Of a stretch of DNA of 64,000 bases, positions 62,957-64,000 are shown piece by piece. A model generated the notes under the pieces. It made no database searches. It saw only the letters and a program-made list of their open reading frames with translations, and was not told where the DNA came from. Positions within the stretch are counted from its first letter, which is position 1. Each line of letters starts with the position of its first letter. The stretch covers positions 19,764 through 83,763 of the forward strand of contig JANWWP010000017.1 of NCBI GenBank assembly GCA_025055575.1, read 5' to 3'. The position numbers and the translations under genes are program-made. The DNA comes from Flavobacteriales bacterium. GTDB taxonomy: Bacteria > Bacteroidota > Bacteroidia > CAIKAF01.

Positions 62957-63091
62957 TATCAAATTCAAAACCGCATACAACCGGATAGCGCCGGATATTT
63001 CCGTTTGTAACCAATTCCCGTCCAACTGGCACGAAAAAGCCCTTTCACCTTTGCTCCGTCAAACGCAAGTCAAACCATAAAATCAAAAACC

Positions 63092-63430
63092 ATGAATGCT
63101 CTCAGAAACAAAGTACAATTGATCGGAAATCTAGGTAAAGATCCGCAAGTGATGGAAGTGGGATCCGGCGTCACGCTCGTGCGTTTTTCGGTGGCCACCA
63201 CCGAATATTATAAATCTTCTAAGGGCACCACGCGCGACACCCAGTGGCACGCAGTGACGGCCTGGGGCAAAACCGGGGAACTGGCTGCCCGTCTTCTTAA
63301 GAAAGGCAGCCTTGTGGCTCTGGAAGGGCGTCTTGTTTCGCGCAGCTATGAAGACAAACAAGGGCACACACGCAACGTTACAGAAATCCGCCTGAACGAT
63401 TTTCTGGTACTGAAAGAAAGCCAAGCCTGA
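63092..63430 (+). CDS. ssb: Single-stranded DNA-binding protein, short form
   Basis: 112 residues, a complete OB fold: MNALRNKVQLIGNLGKDPQV, FSVATTEYYKSS, TQWHAVTAWGKTGELAARLLKKG and EGRLVSRSYEDKQGHTRNVTEI. It ends at FLVLKESQA without the acidic DDDIPF tip that recruits partner proteins in E. coli Ssb. Such short forms occur in Bacteroidota, so this may be a paralogue rather than the main Ssb. Confidence 0.95.
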   Translation: MNALRNKVQLIGNLGKDPQVMEVGSGVTLVRFSVATTEYYKSSKGTTRDTQWHAVTAWGKTGELAARLLKKGSLVALEGRLVSRSYEDKQGHTRNVTEIRLNDFLVLKESQA

Positions 63431-63451
63431 AAATAGAGGCTAAAAAAGTGA

Positions 63452-63484
63452 AACAACAGGCCCGCAGGGGGCCTGTTGTTTTTT
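63452..63484 (+). terminator. Rho-independent terminator of ssb
   Basis: AACAACAGGCCC (63452-63463) pairs with GGGCCTGTTGTT (63469-63480) around a 5-nt loop, followed by a T-run to 63484. Placed 21 bp after the ssb stop. Confidence 0.85.
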
Positions 63485-63570
63485 ATAGGGACGCCTTATG
63501 GAAAGTTATTTCCAAAAAGCAGTTTGCGTTTACGGTGGTCGGCGCCGTGGGTGACCCCTAAATTTGCCGA

Positions 63571-64000
63571 GTGTTTTCGGCGTTAAATCTGGGACTGGCT
63601 TATGGTGGTGTTTTTTTATTCAGGGAAGTCAATTTTCAGATTCGGGCCGGGGAGAAAGTAGCGCTCACCGGACGCAATGGCGCTGGGAAATCGTCGCTGT
63701 TTCGCATCATGACGGGGGAAATTTCCCCTACGGAAGGGCAATTTTCAGCGCCCCGCGGAGCGCGGATAGCACGGCTCGGACAGGAGCTGCCAAGGGAAAA
63801 CCAACGCTCGGCACGGGAACATGCAGCCCAGGCTTTTGAGGAAACCCGGCTTTTGAAAAACCGGGTGGAACAGATTTACCAGGTTTTGGAAAAACCTGTG
63901 CAGCTTGGGATGGAAGAAACGCTTTCTCTTACGGAAGAGCTTCACGAATTGGAGGAGCGCCTGCGCCTGCTGGATGCTCAAACGGAGGAGGAGCGCACCG
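63571..64000 (+). CDS. ABC-F family ATP-binding protein, 3' truncated by window edge
   Basis: Reading frame open from a GTG at 63571 (in-frame stop at 63559) to the window end, 143 codons visible. It opens with FSALNLGLAYGG and has Walker A GRNGAGKSS, then GEISPTEGQF and IARLGQELP, the first nucleotide-binding domain of ABC-F proteins (Uup/EttA group). The later part (EELHELEERLRLLD) is the usual helical arm region. These proteins act on ribosomes or resolve DNA structures; the linker needed to tell which is outside. Confidence 0.88.
   Translation, partial: MFSALNLGLAYGGVFLFREVNFQIRAGEKVALTGRNGAGKSSLFRIMTGEISPTEGQFSAPRGARIARLGQELPRENQRSAREHAAQAFEETRLLKNRVEQIYQVLEKPVQLGMEETLSLTEELHELEERLRLLDAQTEEERT

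Noticed and set aside
63020-63091. TGGCACG upstream of ssb, like half of a sigma-54 promoter
   Set aside because: The matching TTGC element at the right spacing is absent, so it is more likely chance.

Overview
This window comes from a Bacteroidota chromosome of roughly 50% GC by eye. Three exported proteins end in type IX secretion (Por) sorting domains. Several upstream regions carry the Bacteroidota promoter pattern (a -33 TTTG-like element and a -7 TAnnTTTG element), and ribosome binding sites are mostly unrecognisable. Succinate dehydrogenase is the three-subunit type with a single large cytochrome b, and isoprenoids are made by a mevalonate operon with a class II HMG-CoA reductase, as in many Flavobacteriia-like lineages. 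I cannot name the genus. Coding density is very high: no gene-free stretch exceeds 300 bases, and many neighbours overlap. I saw no tRNA, rRNA, CRISPR array, insertion sequence, integrase or phage module.

Layout. 1-6.1 kb: the end of an SDR oxidoreductase with a KdsC-type phosphatase, the grpE-dnaJ chaperone operon (minus), a Rossmann-fold reductase, a membrane glycosyltransferase-like protein, and miaE with a small membrane protein. 6.2-14.4 kb: a methyltransferase, a secreted lamin-tail protein, a PIN-PhoH ATPase, an alpha/beta hydrolase overlapping engB, a lipoprotein and a secreted M14 carboxypeptidase. 14.4-18.0 kb: cyanophycin synthetase with an overlapping family 9 glycosyltransferase. 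18.2-24.5 kb: a His-rich small protein, a CzcA-type metal efflux pump and its adaptor, and a polytopic membrane protein.

24.4-29.9 kb: the mevalonate operon, read on the minus strand as fni, mvaA, a GHMP kinase, mvaD and mvk. It covers HMG-CoA to IPP/DMAPP, with the phosphomevalonate kinase step assigned only by inference. 30-37 kb: a sorting-domain protein, a STAS protein, and a complete tripartite RND efflux operon (TolC, adaptor, pump). 37-43.2 kb: a lysophospholipid acyltransferase diverging from gmk-mrp, then sdhCAB. 43.4-53.8 kb: a secreted or membrane-anchored unknown, a coupled GT39-like/methyltransferase pair, an aldehyde dehydrogenase, a methyltransferase head-to-head with a threonine aldolase, a Tat-exported class V aminotransferase, and a CBS-nadK pair.

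53.9-64 kb: a repeat-containing surface protein, GDP-mannose synthesis (manC), NMN/nicotinamide riboside salvage (pnuC plus a NadR-like kinase), a WbuZ/HisH amidation pair, gpsA overlapping a YiiX-like lipoprotein, an orphan Rossmann-like protein, ssb, and the start of an ABC-F ATPase cut by the window edge.

Most of the window is housekeeping. The parts most worth a second look are the unassigned kinase in the mevalonate operon, the cphA-GT9 coupling, the orphan WbuZ/HisH pair, the His-rich gene before the metal pump, and the head-to-head genes whose start codons overlap in a single CATG.
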